This document shows, one piece after another, positions 42,643 to 50,835 of a DNA stretch of 64,000 bases. Positions within the stretch are counted from its first letter, which is position 1, and every line of letters starts with the position of its first letter. The stretch comes from Candidatus Omnitrophota bacterium. GTDB taxonomy: Bacteria > CAIJMQ01. Where the stretch lies: the NCBI GenBank assembly GCA_018812925.1, contig JAHJCU010000005.1, positions 124,001 through 188,000 of the forward strand, written 5' to 3'. Made by a program: the position numbers and the translations under genes. Under the pieces are notes generated by a model. That model saw nothing but the letters and a program-made list of their open reading frames with translations. It searched no databases and was not told where the DNA came from.

Positions 42643-42661
42643 TTTGTATAAAAATCTATAA

Positions 42662-42713
42662 AACCTCCTCAAACTAAGTTAAGTCTTTGCAATAAGTCAT
42701 AAACGAGGAGGTT
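42662..42713 (+). promoter_or_regulatory. Ribosome-site sequestering stem of the riboswitch
   Basis: AACCTCCTC (42662-42670) is perfectly complementary to GAGGAGGTT (42705-42713), which contains the Shine-Dalgarno of the first pilin gene (ATG at 42714). The same CCTCCTC can also pair with GAGGAGG inside the aptamer (42495-42501), giving a two-state switch. Confidence 0.72.
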
Positions 42714-43469
42714 ATGATGAATTTAAGGATAGATAAATTCCGGATTCAAGATTTAATAGGGACTGGTTTTACCCTAATAGAACTGTTGGTTGTTATCGCT
42801 ATCATAGGCATCCTCGCCGCAATGCTTCTGCCCGCTTTAAATCAGGCAAGAGAAAAAGCAAGAGGAGCTATATGTAAGAGTAATTTAAGACAGTTGTATA
42901 TGGCTTTTATGTTGTATTCCCAAGACAACGATGGCTATTATTCTCCCACATATTGTTCTACTTGCATATCTGAAATCGGATGGGATTTTGCTACTGATGA
43001 TTGGATTAATTATAGATTGGGCATTATTGGAGATTATTTGCAAGAAGAAAAGATATTTGAATGTCCTTCAAGAATGTCTTTGGCGTCAGCTGATAGACCT
43101 TTTACCGGGTATGCTTATAATGCCACACATATCGGGGGGGGATATTTCGACTGTGCCGCATGGGGAATTTCCCAGGCAGATGCTCCAGTAAAAGTGACCC
43201 AAGTAAGAAACTCTTCTGGGACAATTCTTCTGACTGATAGTGCTCTGTGGTCAACTTTCACGAATGAAACGATTGCCAATAATTATCTTCGTGCCCCTTT
43301 AGATGTTTACTATTATGGACCAAATGTTCACTTCAGACATAGCGGATTTGCAAATGTGAATTTTTGTGATGGTCATGTAGAGGCAAGAGGAGAAAAACAT
43401 AATGTAAGTATTAATGATTCTACTTTGGGAGATTTGTCTGAAGACGATAGTTTATATGATTTGGAATAA
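42714..43469 (+). CDS. Type IV pilin/pseudopilin-like protein, riboswitch-controlled
   Basis: 251 residues with a type IV prepilin leader: short basic leader, cleavage after Gly18 in [20 protein letters not shown], Phe at +1, Glu at +5, then a hydrophobic helix. The conserved [20 protein letters not shown] and the C-terminal [20 protein letters not shown] are those of the abundant pilin-like (DUF1559-type) surface proteins of PVC and candidate phyla. The globular domain has several cysteines (CSTCIS). It is the first gene behind the cobalamin riboswitch, with GAGGAGG ahead of ATGATG. A role in corrinoid capture is conceivable but unproven. Confidence 0.9.
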   Translation: MMNLRIDKFRIQDLIGTGFTLIELLVVIAIIGILAAMLLPALNQAREKARGAICKSNLRQLYMAFMLYSQDNDGYYSPTYCSTCISEIGWDFATDDWINYRLGIIGDYLQEEKIFECPSRMSLASADRPFTGYAYNATHIGGGYFDCAAWGISQADAPVKVTQVRNSSGTILLTDSALWSTFTNETIANNYLRAPLDVYYYGPNVHFRHSGFANVNFCDGHVEARGEKHNVSINDSTLGDLSEDDSLYDLE

Positions 43470-43485
43470 CACCTTATTCATCACG

Positions 43486-44295
43486 ATGAAACAATTTATA
43501 ACGGTTAAGTATAATCTGAAAAAATTAAAAATTTTAAGACCTTTACCAATAGTAACGGGGTTCACTTTAATCGAGCTACTTGTTGTTATCGCCATCATCG
43601 GCACCCTCGCCGCAATGCTTCTGCCCGCTTTAAATCAGGCAAGAGAGAAAGCAAGAGGGGCAGTATGTGCATCCAATCAAAGACAGGTTGCTTTAGCGAT
43701 GTTTATGTATCAAGATGACTGGGATGGATATTACCCCCCAGCTGCTGTGGATATTGTGTCTCCTAATCTTCATAGGTGGCATGGTGTGAGAAGTAGTCCT
43801 GGATTACCATTTGACCCTACAAGAGGTCCAATATATCCCTATCTTGGAACAGGTGAGATTAAGAAATGCCCATCTTTTATAGATTATCTGAGAGGTTTTG
43901 AAGCAGGATGTGGAGGATATGGGTATAATGCTCAATTTGTAGGCGGTACTCCAGGCAACTTTGAACTTTCTGCAAAAGCCTCTCAAATAAAGAACCCGTC
44001 TCAAACTATAATGCTTGCTGATTGTGCCTTTTCTTATGACTATTTGGAAGAAGATGCAAATATTATTGAGTATTCTTTTGTGGAAGCGGTTTTCTGGGTA
44101 GTTTATGGCGGTAGTCCAATACCAAGCACTCATTTCAGGCATATTGAAAGAGCTAATATAACATTTTGTGATGGACATGTTGAGTTAAGAAAGATGGATT
44201 GCTGTCGTGGTGGAAACTGTGAAAATGAAACAGGATGCAAAGCCAATTATATCGGCTTTGTAGGAACAGACAATACTCTTTATGATAGAGAATAA
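43486..44295 (+). CDS. Type IV pilin/pseudopilin-like protein, second copy
   Basis: 269 residues from the ATG at 43486 (a longer frame at 43414 overlaps the previous gene and is unlikely). The prepilin site is [20 protein letters not shown], Glu at +5. The first ~60 mature residues are nearly identical in DNA to the preceding gene, while the globular domains differ strongly, so the pair arose by duplication with retention or conversion of the 5' part. It ends with [20 protein letters not shown] and a cysteine-rich tail ([13 protein letters not shown]). It starts 16 nt after the first pilin gene. Confidence 0.88.
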   Translation: MKQFITVKYNLKKLKILRPLPIVTGFTLIELLVVIAIIGTLAAMLLPALNQAREKARGAVCASNQRQVALAMFMYQDDWDGYYPPAAVDIVSPNLHRWHGVRSSPGLPFDPTRGPIYPYLGTGEIKKCPSFIDYLRGFEAGCGGYGYNAQFVGGTPGNFELSAKASQIKNPSQTIMLADCAFSYDYLEEDANIIEYSFVEAVFWVVYGGSPIPSTHFRHIERANITFCDGHVELRKMDCCRGGNCENETGCKANYIGFVGTDNTLYDRE

Positions 44296-44352
44296 AAATA
44301 GGGTTTCTATTTGGGAAATGAATTGTTGTTAAAAACTATTTAAGATTGTAAA

Positions 44353-45264
44353 ATGAGTCCTATGAACAAATTGCAGAGACTTCTAAAAAAGAAAAAAGTG
44401 TTGGTTGCCGATGGCGCTTGGGGAACTGAATTAATAAAGAGAGGTCTTGCAGTCTCAGATGTCCCCGAAGTATGGAATTTGGAAAACCCCTTTTTTGTAA
44501 AGGAAATTGCAAAAAGTTATAGGGATGCCGACGCGGATATTATTCTTACTAATACATTTGGAGCGAACAGATTGAAGTTAAATAGAACCGGTTTTAAAGG
44601 TGATGTTAAGGAAATAAATAGGATAGGAGTCGAATTGTCAAAAGAAGAAGCAGGATCATCTTTAGTTTTTGCTTCTATCGGCCCGACAGGGGAACTTTTA
44701 AAGCCTTTAGGAAATTTTAACGAAGCCGATTTTATAGAAGTTTTTACCCAGCAGGTCAAGGGTCTTGTGGAAGGTAAAGCTGACGGAGTAATAATTGAAA
44801 CAATGAGCGATGTAAAAGAGGCTTTATGCGCTCTTGAAGCAGTTAAGAAAAATTCATCGTTGCTTGTCGGCGTAAGTTTTAGTTTCAATAAAGGGCATAA
44901 AGGTTTTGCAACAATGATGGGTTTATCTGTTGAGCAGGCAGTTAAGGCTGTTTTAGAAAAAAAGCCCGATATAATAGGCGCAAATTGCGGTTCGGTTACT
45001 ATAGAAGACATGATAGACATTACAAGGATAATGAAGAAATTTACATCTTTACCGTTATGGATAAAATCTAATGCAGGGCTTCCGTTGATCAAGGATAAAA
45101 AGACTATTTATCCGCAAACTCCCGAAGAAATAACTTCTTTTATTCCTGACCTGATAGAAGCAGGCGCAAAAATCATCGGGGGTTGTTGTGGGACCACGCC
45201 CGAACATATAAAAAAAATCAGAGAAAAAGTAGACCAGTATTTTGAAAACAGCAGGAGGAAATAG
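44353..45264 (+). CDS. Homocysteine S-methyltransferase (MetH-type N-terminal module)
   Basis: 303 residues forming the homocysteine-binding barrel of methionine synthase or betaine-type methyltransferases. The start contains VADGAWGTELIKRG. Zinc-binding cysteines lie in DIIGANCGSVT near 214 and KIIGGCCGTTPEHI near 280. No pterin, corrinoid or activation domain is attached; the pterin domain is the next gene, nearly adjacent, so together they make a split MetH. A corrinoid protein is still required and is not found here. TAAGAT ends six bases before the ATG, hinting at a weak internal leaderless promoter; otherwise it is expressed from the riboswitch promoter. Confidence 0.9.
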   Translation: MSPMNKLQRLLKKKKVLVADGAWGTELIKRGLAVSDVPEVWNLENPFFVKEIAKSYRDADADIILTNTFGANRLKLNRTGFKGDVKEINRIGVELSKEEAGSSLVFASIGPTGELLKPLGNFNEADFIEVFTQQVKGLVEGKADGVIIETMSDVKEALCALEAVKKNSSLLVGVSFSFNKGHKGFATMMGLSVEQAVKAVLEKKPDIIGANCGSVTIEDMIDITRIMKKFTSLPLWIKSNAGLPLIKDKKTIYPQTPEEITSFIPDLIEAGAKIIGGCCGTTPEHIKKIREKVDQYFENSRRK

Positions 45265-45265
45265 C

Positions 45266-46066
45266 ATGTTCACAGTAATTGGCGAAAGAATTAACATGAC
45301 CAGAAAAAGAATAAAAGAAGAAGTCTGGAAAAGGAACGAGGAATTTATCGTTTCAGAAGTGACCAAACAGGAAAAAGCGGGAGCTACTCATATCGATATT
45401 AATGCCGGGGGCGATCCTAATAAAGAAGTCGAAGACATGATTTGGTTGACTAATATCGTATCCAAAGCTACGAAGTTACCTTTAGTATTTGATTCCACAA
45501 ATGAGAAAGCAATTGAAGAGGGGCTTAAGCTTTGCAATAGAGAAGGAACTATAATTAATTCTATTACAGCAGAAGAGAAAAGAATTGAGAAGATTTTGCC
45601 TCTGGTGAAAAAATATGGGACAGCTATTGTGGTTTTAACGATGGATGATAAGGGTATGCCTTCAGATTCTGACAGGAGAATAGAAATTACAAGAGGAATA
45701 ATAAAACTGTTACAAGCCGAAGGAATTTCACAGGATAAAATATATATTGACCCATTGATTAGGCCGGTATCCACGGAACCGAAGCAGGCGCAGTTTATTC
45801 TCCAAGCGGTAAGGATAATCAAACAAGAATTTTCGTCTGTTCATATTTGTGTCGGTCTTTCCAATATATCTTTTGGATTGCCTCAAAGGAATAATTTAAA
45901 CAAAGTTTTTCTTGCCATGTTGATTGAAGCCGGTTGCGATGGCGCAATTATCGACCCGACAGAGGCGGATATGATGAATACACTTCTCTCTGCGCGCGCA
46001 GTCGCGGGTTTAGATGAATATTGTATGGAATATATTACGGCTTATAGAGAAGGCAAGTTAAAGTAA
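45266..46066 (+). CDS. Methyltetrahydrofolate:corrinoid methyltransferase (pterin-binding domain)
   Basis: 267 residues beginning MFTVIGERINMTRKRIKEEV, preceded by AGGAGG; the start overlaps nothing and follows the homocysteine gene by 1 nt. The barrel resembles the pterin-binding domain of MetH and AcsE: THIDINAGGDPNKEVEDMIW near 42, PLVFDSTNEKAIEEGL near 75, IYIDPLIRPVSTE near 155, and CVGLSNISFGLPQRNNLNKV near 190. It would transfer the methyl of methyltetrahydrofolate to a corrinoid protein. With the upstream gene it forms a split methionine synthase. An acetyl-CoA pathway role is the alternative, but no AcsCD genes are nearby. Confidence 0.9.
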   Translation: MFTVIGERINMTRKRIKEEVWKRNEEFIVSEVTKQEKAGATHIDINAGGDPNKEVEDMIWLTNIVSKATKLPLVFDSTNEKAIEEGLKLCNREGTIINSITAEEKRIEKILPLVKKYGTAIVVLTMDDKGMPSDSDRRIEITRGIIKLLQAEGISQDKIYIDPLIRPVSTEPKQAQFILQAVRIIKQEFSSVHICVGLSNISFGLPQRNNLNKVFLAMLIEAGCDGAIIDPTEADMMNTLLSARAVAGLDEYCMEYITAYREGKLK

Positions 46067-46076
46067 TTCTTCAAGA

Positions 46077-46967
46077 ATGACTAATTCCTCATTTCCAAGA
46101 ACTAATATGCAAACTAAAGGCTATAGTCTATGGTCTATAGTCTATGTTTTGTATTTTATCTTTTACATCTTGATTATTAATTCTTCTCTCTTTGCTCAAG
46201 ATTCAAGTCCGAAAAGAATAATCTCTTTAGGACCTGCGATTACAAGGCAACTTTCACTTTTGGATGTAGAGGATAAAATTATAGGTGTTACGACTTATTG
46301 CAATGTTCCAAATCTTGTTAATACAGAAAGAATCGGAACCGTTCTGGAAGCCAATGTAGAAAAGATATTAATACTTAATCCTGATATTGTTTTGGCAACA
46401 AATTTAAGTAATCTCAAAACAATACAAAGATTGAAAAATCTAAAGATAAATGTGGTGGTTTTAGACGAAGTTAAAAACTTTAACGGGCTCTGCGAACAAT
46501 TTTTAAAATTGGCGCAACTTGTAGGCAAAGAAAAAATTGGCAGAGCAATTATTTCTAAGGCAGAAGAAAAATTATCAAATCTTTCACAGAAAAATAAAAA
46601 TTTATCTAAACAAAAAGTAGTCGTCCAAATAGGAGCCAATCCGCTTTGGATAGTTACGAAAGATTCTATGATAAACAATTTCGTTTTATTGGCGGGTGGG
46701 ATTAATGTGGGTCCTATAGGGGAAAACGGGCTTGTCAGCAGAGAATATATAGTTAAACAAAACCCAGATGTAATTATTATTATAGATATGGGAATATTGG
46801 CAGAAGAGGAGAAAGGGACTTGGTTAAAATTCGACACTATAAACGCGGTTATACAAAACAGAATCCATATATTGGACGCTTACGATATCTGTAGTCCTAC
46901 ACCGTTAAGTTTTGTCGGGACTTTAGAAGAATTATTTGAACTTTTTTATCCGGGAATAGAATATTAA
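46077..46967 (+). CDS. btuF: Corrinoid/iron-complex ABC transporter substrate-binding protein (BtuF-like)
   Basis: 296 residues, or 286 from a second ATG at 46107. The signal peptide is VYVLYFIFYILIINSSLFAQ, and the mature part is a class III periplasmic binding protein: KRIISLGPAITRQLSLLDVE, VTTYCNVPNLVNTERIGTVL, ILNPDIVLATN, NPDVIIIIDMG. The position, 10 nt after the pterin gene, and the following permease and ATPase genes identify a B12-type uptake system downstream of a cobalamin riboswitch; iron-siderophore specificity cannot be fully excluded. The DNA encoding residues 14-22 (CTATAGTCTATGGTCTATAG) looks like one of the intergenic repeat words. Confidence 0.85.
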   Translation: MTNSSFPRTNMQTKGYSLWSIVYVLYFIFYILIINSSLFAQDSSPKRIISLGPAITRQLSLLDVEDKIIGVTTYCNVPNLVNTERIGTVLEANVEKILILNPDIVLATNLSNLKTIQRLKNLKINVVVLDEVKNFNGLCEQFLKLAQLVGKEKIGRAIISKAEEKLSNLSQKNKNLSKQKVVVQIGANPLWIVTKDSMINNFVLLAGGINVGPIGENGLVSREYIVKQNPDVIIIIDMGILAEEEKGTWLKFDTINAVIQNRIHILDAYDICSPTPLSFVGTLEELFELFYPGIEY

Positions 46968-46968
46968 T

Positions 46969-48006
46969 ATGCCAGTATCTAATGGGATTTCCCAAAATAG
47001 GAAGAGAAAATTAGTTCGTTGGGCGAGTTGGATATTTATTATGCTAATTTTCGTTTTAGTCATAGGCTTTATTTCCTTGTGTATTGGCTCCGGAGGGCTT
47101 TATTTTAAAGAAATAATATCCGGTATTTTTACAAAAGGCACGCCTGAATTTAGCATTCTTTTTGATATTCGCCTGCCCAGAATAATTCTTGCTTTTGTTG
47201 TTGGAGGGGCATTATCTTTGGCAGGTGTAATCCTACAGGGAATTTTCAGAAATCCTTTGGTTGAACCATATACTCTTGGAATTTCCGGCGGAGCGGCTTT
47301 AGGCGTAACCTTAAATATTGTTTTTGGCATAGCAAGTATTTTTGGGACGATGTCCATGCCCATATCAGGTTTTTTAGGAGCTATTGTTGTAATTATCTTC
47401 TTGTATTCTTTAAGTATAAACAGAAGAATACTTAAAATGCACGAACTTCTTTTGTGTGGGGTAATGATAAGTTTTGTGTGCTCTTCAATCCTTATGCTTT
47501 TAATGGCTATTTCCAAAACCGAAAATTTACACGGCATTATATTTTGGATGATGGGTTCTTTGGAACAACCAAACATAAATTTAATATGGATGACTCTTTT
47601 TGTATCCATCTTAGGCTTAATTGCTTCTTATTTTTTCTGTTTTGATCTTAACGCTTTACTTTTGGGAGAAGAAGAAGCAACTCATTTGGGAATAAATGTG
47701 GAAAAAACAAAAAGAGCCCTTTTTATAATAGCTTCTGTACTCACGGGGGTTAGCGTGTCTGTTGTGGGAATAATCGGATTTGTGGGGCTTTTAGTTCCGC
47801 ATTTTGTAAGGATGTTTGTCGGCAATGATTATCGTATTCTTAATATTTCTGCTTTTATTGTAGGCGGAGGGTTTCTTATATTTTGTGATACTTTGGCAAG
47901 AATTGTTATTGTTCCGTTAGAATTGCCTGTAGGAGTGATTACGGGAATATTGGGTGGAATTTTATTTATTTATGCAATTCTAAAGAAAAGATTGATTTTT
48001 GGATAG
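46969..48006 (+). CDS. btuC: FecCD-family ABC permease (BtuC-like)
   Basis: 345 residues with about ten transmembrane helices. Family landmarks are LFDIRLPRIILAFVVGGALS near residue 63, GIFRNPLVEPYTLGISGGAA near 90, LGEEEATHLGINVEKTKRAL near 232 (the ATPase-contact loop), and GFVGLLVPHFVRMFVGNDYR near 272. It starts 1 nt after btuF and ends 8 nt before the ATPase gene. It functions as a homodimeric inner-membrane channel for corrinoids. Confidence 0.9.
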   Translation: MPVSNGISQNRKRKLVRWASWIFIMLIFVLVIGFISLCIGSGGLYFKEIISGIFTKGTPEFSILFDIRLPRIILAFVVGGALSLAGVILQGIFRNPLVEPYTLGISGGAALGVTLNIVFGIASIFGTMSMPISGFLGAIVVIIFLYSLSINRRILKMHELLLCGVMISFVCSSILMLLMAISKTENLHGIIFWMMGSLEQPNINLIWMTLFVSILGLIASYFFCFDLNALLLGEEEATHLGINVEKTKRALFIIASVLTGVSVSVVGIIGFVGLLVPHFVRMFVGNDYRILNISAFIVGGGFLIFCDTLARIVIVPLELPVGVITGILGGILFIYAILKKRLIFG

Positions 48007-48014
48007 GCAATAAA

Positions 48015-48815
48015 ATGTTAGAAATAAAAAATATTTTTTGTGGTTATCCTGAGGGATTTACTCTTAAAAATGTCAGTTTTAAGTTAGAGAAAAAAGAATT
48101 TTTAGGCATTGTAGGTCCTAACGGTTCCGGAAAAACCACTCTTCTTAAAACAATCACACGACTTCTTAAACCTAAAAAAGGCGAAGTTATTATTGACGGG
48201 GTAAATATAGAAAAAATGAAGTTCAAAGAGATTGCTAAAAAGATTGCCGTTGTTCCGCAGATTTTTAATATGGAATTTGACATAAACGTGGAAGAATTTA
48301 TTTTCTTGGGCAGAATCCCCCTTAAAAGCACTTTTCAGTTTTTGGAAAATAAAAACGATGAAGAAGTGGTTAAAAACGCAATGGAGTTAACAGAAACCGT
48401 TAAATTGAAAGAAAGATTGGTCAATAGTCTTAGTGGTGGCGAGATTCAACGCGTTGCGATAGCACGCGCTTTAGTTCAAGAGCCGCAACTTCTTTTGTTA
48501 GACGAGCCGACTTCACATTTGGATATAGGGCATCAAATTAGAATTTTGGATTTATTGAGAAAATTAAACAAAGAGAATTTGTTGACAATTGTGGCTATTT
48601 TCCATGACCTTAACCTTGCAAGCGAATACTGCAACAGATTATTACTTATGAAGGAAGGCAAAACTTATTGCATCGGTAAGCCCGAAGAAGTGTTAACTTA
48701 TCAAGCTTTGGAGGAAGTCTACGACACACCGGTTATAGTTCAAAAAAGCATTGTGTCCGGAAAACCCTATATATTAGTTGTCCCTCATCCCGAAGAATAT
48801 AAGCAATCAATTTAA
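48015..48815 (+). CDS. btuD: ABC transporter ATPase (BtuD/FhuC-like)
   Basis: 266 residues. Walker A is GIVGPNGSGKTTLLKTI near residue 32, signature NSLSGGEIQRVAIARALV near 138, and Walker B LLLLDEPTSHLDIGHQ near 162, with the switch His in VAIFHDLNLASEYC. It powers the BtuC-like permease and completes btuFCD. About 110 nt after its stop begins the independent promoter of the dcw cluster. Confidence 0.92.
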   Translation: MLEIKNIFCGYPEGFTLKNVSFKLEKKEFLGIVGPNGSGKTTLLKTITRLLKPKKGEVIIDGVNIEKMKFKEIAKKIAVVPQIFNMEFDINVEEFIFLGRIPLKSTFQFLENKNDEEVVKNAMELTETVKLKERLVNSLSGGEIQRVAIARALVQEPQLLLLDEPTSHLDIGHQIRILDLLRKLNKENLLTIVAIFHDLNLASEYCNRLLLMKEGKTYCIGKPEEVLTYQALEEVYDTPVIVQKSIVSGKPYILVVPHPEEYKQSI

Positions 48816-48927
48816 GCGGAGAAAATAATTCCCCCATTTTGTTGAGTCCTTAAGTCTTATTTTATCTATATGTTGTATTAAATATTCGCAAATCTTTTTT
48901 TTGGTTTACACAAAAAAACATGAGCAC

Positions 48928-48955
48928 TTGACAGATTGAAAAGATATTCTATAAT
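48928..48955 (+). promoter_or_regulatory. Promoter of the dcw cluster (Pmra)
   Basis: TTGACA (48928-48933), 16-nt spacer, TATAAT (48950-48955): full consensus hexamers. Predicted +1 is 48962. Confidence 0.85.
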
Positions 48956-48957
48956 TG

Positions 48958-48983
48958 TGGTGTGGAGTGGGGAAAAGTGGGGG
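48958..48983 (+). promoter_or_regulatory. MraZ operator: three TGG repeats at 10-bp spacing
   Basis: TGGTG (48958), TGGGG (48968) and TGGGG (48978) stand exactly 10 bp apart, immediately after the -10. Characterised MraZ proteins bind TGGGN direct repeats separated by 5 nt at this place, repressing mraZ and the dcw genes. Confidence 0.8.
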
Positions 48984-49432
48984 ATAATGCTAAACAACTT
49001 TATGGGGAATATCGGCACGCTCTTGACGAGAAAAGTCGTCTTTTTATTCCTGCAAGACTTAGAAAAGCTTTTAAGAAAGGGGAAAAGCTTGTTCTATCAA
49101 GAGGGCTGGATGGATGTCTTTTTCTTTTTCCTCAGAACGAATGGAGGAAATTAGAAGACAAAACCAAAACCTTGCCCATTACCGCCCGGGATGCTCGCAC
49201 ATTTACACGTCACCTGTTTTCTGGTGCTTCCTTGTGTACTATTGATACGCAAGGAAGAATTCCTTTCCCTTCTCCGCTAAGAGAATATGCAGAAATTGTC
49301 AAAGAAGTAGTTATAATCGGAGTTTCCAATAGAATAGAAATATGGGCAAAGCAAAAGTGGGAGAATTATTTCAAAAATACAGAAAATAAAGTCGAAGATA
49401 TTACCGAAAAATTGGAAGAATTCCGAATTTGA
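48962..49432 (+). CDS. mraZ: Transcriptional regulator MraZ
   Basis: 156 residues from GTG at 48962, or 151 from GTG at 48977. It has two MraZ/AbrB-type swapped-hairpin repeats: LYGEYRHALDEKSRLFIPAR near residue 14 and FSGASLCTIDTQGRIPFPSP near 87. MraZ forms a ring that binds TGGGN repeats at its own promoter. The start is uncertain: 48962 coincides with the predicted +1 (a leaderless GTG), while 48977 has GGAG nine bases upstream but only a 15-nt leader. Either way the operator overlaps the first codons or the short leader. Confidence 0.94.
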   Translation: MEWGKVGDNAKQLYGEYRHALDEKSRLFIPARLRKAFKKGEKLVLSRGLDGCLFLFPQNEWRKLEDKTKTLPITARDARTFTRHLFSGASLCTIDTQGRIPFPSPLREYAEIVKEVVIIGVSNRIEIWAKQKWENYFKNTENKVEDITEKLEEFRI

Positions 49433-49475
49433 ATTAGAGATGGATGCCCGGTTGTAGTTTTAGGTTATTTAAACA

Positions 49476-50462
49476 ATGGACGAATTATTATTCAAAACCG
49501 AAAAGCAAGAACCGGGAGCTAAAGAAGTTGTTCATATCCCGGTTCTGCTTAAAGAAATTTTACAATATTTACAGTTGAAAGAGGGCGGAATTTATGTGGA
49601 TTGCACAATAGGCGAAGGTGGACATTCCCAAAAAATTTTAAAAAATATCGGCGAAAAAGGTTTCCTTGTGGGGTTGGATAAAGACGCTAAATTGCTGGAT
49701 ATAGCAAAAAAAAGACTTGCAAAAATAAGCAAAAATTTTGCATTGATAAATGATGATTTTTTAAACCTTCCTTCCCATCTTAAGATGCTCAAACTTAATA
49801 AAGTAGACGGTATCTTATTTGATTTTGGGATTTCTTCGTTTCAGCTCGAAAATTTTTCAAGAGGATTTTCCTTCAAGAACAACGGGCCTTTGGACATGAG
49901 ATTTGATTCATCGTCTTTACTAATTTGCGAAGAGTTGATAAACCAAGCCAACTATGAAGAACTTTATCAAATCTTGAAGGATTTTGGAGAAGAAAGGCGG
50001 GCATCGTTGATAGCCCGAAGGATAATTCAAAAACGCAAAGAAAAAAGAATAAAAACCACTTTCGAATTGGCAGAAATAGCTAGCAAAGCTCTTGGCAAGG
50101 GTAAAGGAAAAATAGACCCTGCTACAAGAACATTTCAGGCATTTAGAATAGCTGTGAATAAAGAATTAGAGTCAATAGAAAAAATATTGCCTCAAATTCC
50201 TGATTTATTGGCGGATGGAGGCATAGCTTGTGCAATTTCTTATCACTCCCTAGAGGACAGACTGGTTAAAAGAGCTTTTAAGGCAGCGAAAGAAATGGGA
50301 ACGATGAAAATTATTACAAAAAAACCGATTAGACCTTTATATGAGGAAATAATCAAAAATTCCCGCTCGCGTTCTGCGAAATTACGCGTAGCAGAAAAAA
50401 TAAAATTTGTTAGAAAGTCTGTAAAAGAGATGGAATTTATGCCGTATGAATTGTCAAATTAA
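49476..50462 (+). CDS. rsmH: 16S rRNA (cytosine-1402-N4)-methyltransferase
   Basis: 328 residues. HIPVLLKEILQYLQLKEGG near residue 21 is the canonical opening, followed by the SAM motif YVDCTIGEGGHSQKIL, DGILFDFGISSFQLE near 111, and RGFSFKNNGPLDMRFD. The C-terminal part has SYHSLEDRLVKRAFK and the closing RSRSAKLRVAEKI. Second gene of the dcw cluster, 43 nt after mraZ, in the standard order. Confidence 0.97.
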   Translation: MDELLFKTEKQEPGAKEVVHIPVLLKEILQYLQLKEGGIYVDCTIGEGGHSQKILKNIGEKGFLVGLDKDAKLLDIAKKRLAKISKNFALINDDFLNLPSHLKMLKLNKVDGILFDFGISSFQLENFSRGFSFKNNGPLDMRFDSSSLLICEELINQANYEELYQILKDFGEERRASLIARRIIQKRKEKRIKTTFELAEIASKALGKGKGKIDPATRTFQAFRIAVNKELESIEKILPQIPDLLADGGIACAISYHSLEDRLVKRAFKAAKEMGTMKIITKKPIRPLYEEIIKNSRSRSAKLRVAEKIKFVRKSVKEMEFMPYELSN

Positions 50463-50470
50463 AGTAAAAA

Positions 50471-50782
50471 ATGAGAAAAATAACAAAAGGAAAAACAAAT
50501 CTTAAGGCAAATAGTAAAACTTTTCTTGCGATTTTCTTTGTTTTGGCAATTGCCCTGTTTATTGTTCACTTGCGTGTTCTTGTAAACAATCTACAATATG
50601 AAATTACAGGAAAGAGTAAAACTAGTAAAAAATTATTGAAAGATAGGGAAATTCTAAAAAAAGAATTGGAATTTTTAAAATCGCCTTCAAGGATAGAAAA
50701 AGAGGCTCTGCGTAACGGCATGAATTTTCCTAAAGATTGGCAAATTAGAACAATTGATGTTCAAAGCCAATTAGATTCTTAA
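50471..50782 (+). CDS. ftsL: FtsL-like division protein
   Basis: 103 residues with the bitopic FtsL/DivIC plan: short basic cytoplasmic N-terminus, one transmembrane helix (about residues 17-36, TFLAIFFVLAIALFIVHL), then a leucine/lysine coiled coil (KKLLKDREILKKELEFLKSP) and a short C-terminal tail. The sequence is poorly conserved in the family, so the assignment rests on topology and its place between rsmH and ftsI. FtsL links FtsB/FtsQ to the FtsWI synthase. Confidence 0.82.
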   Translation: MRKITKGKTNLKANSKTFLAIFFVLAIALFIVHLRVLVNNLQYEITGKSKTSKKLLKDREILKKELEFLKSPSRIEKEALRNGMNFPKDWQIRTIDVQSQLDS

Positions 50783-50835
50783 GAAAATTTATTTCTAACG
50801 GGGTTAGAAATAAAAACTTTTACAGACAAAGAAAA

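Noticed and set aside
42452-42661. A 69-codon frame over the riboswitch leader
   Set aside because: It coincides with the cobalamin aptamer and its expression platform; the conservation there is RNA-level.
43414-43485. Upstream extension of the second pilin gene
   Set aside because: The extra 24 residues overlap the previous gene and would put a long tail ahead of the prepilin leader; ATG at 43486 gives a normal leader.
48936-49154. A 72-codon frame starting near the dcw promoter
   Set aside because: It overlaps mraZ in another frame and starts inside the promoter region.
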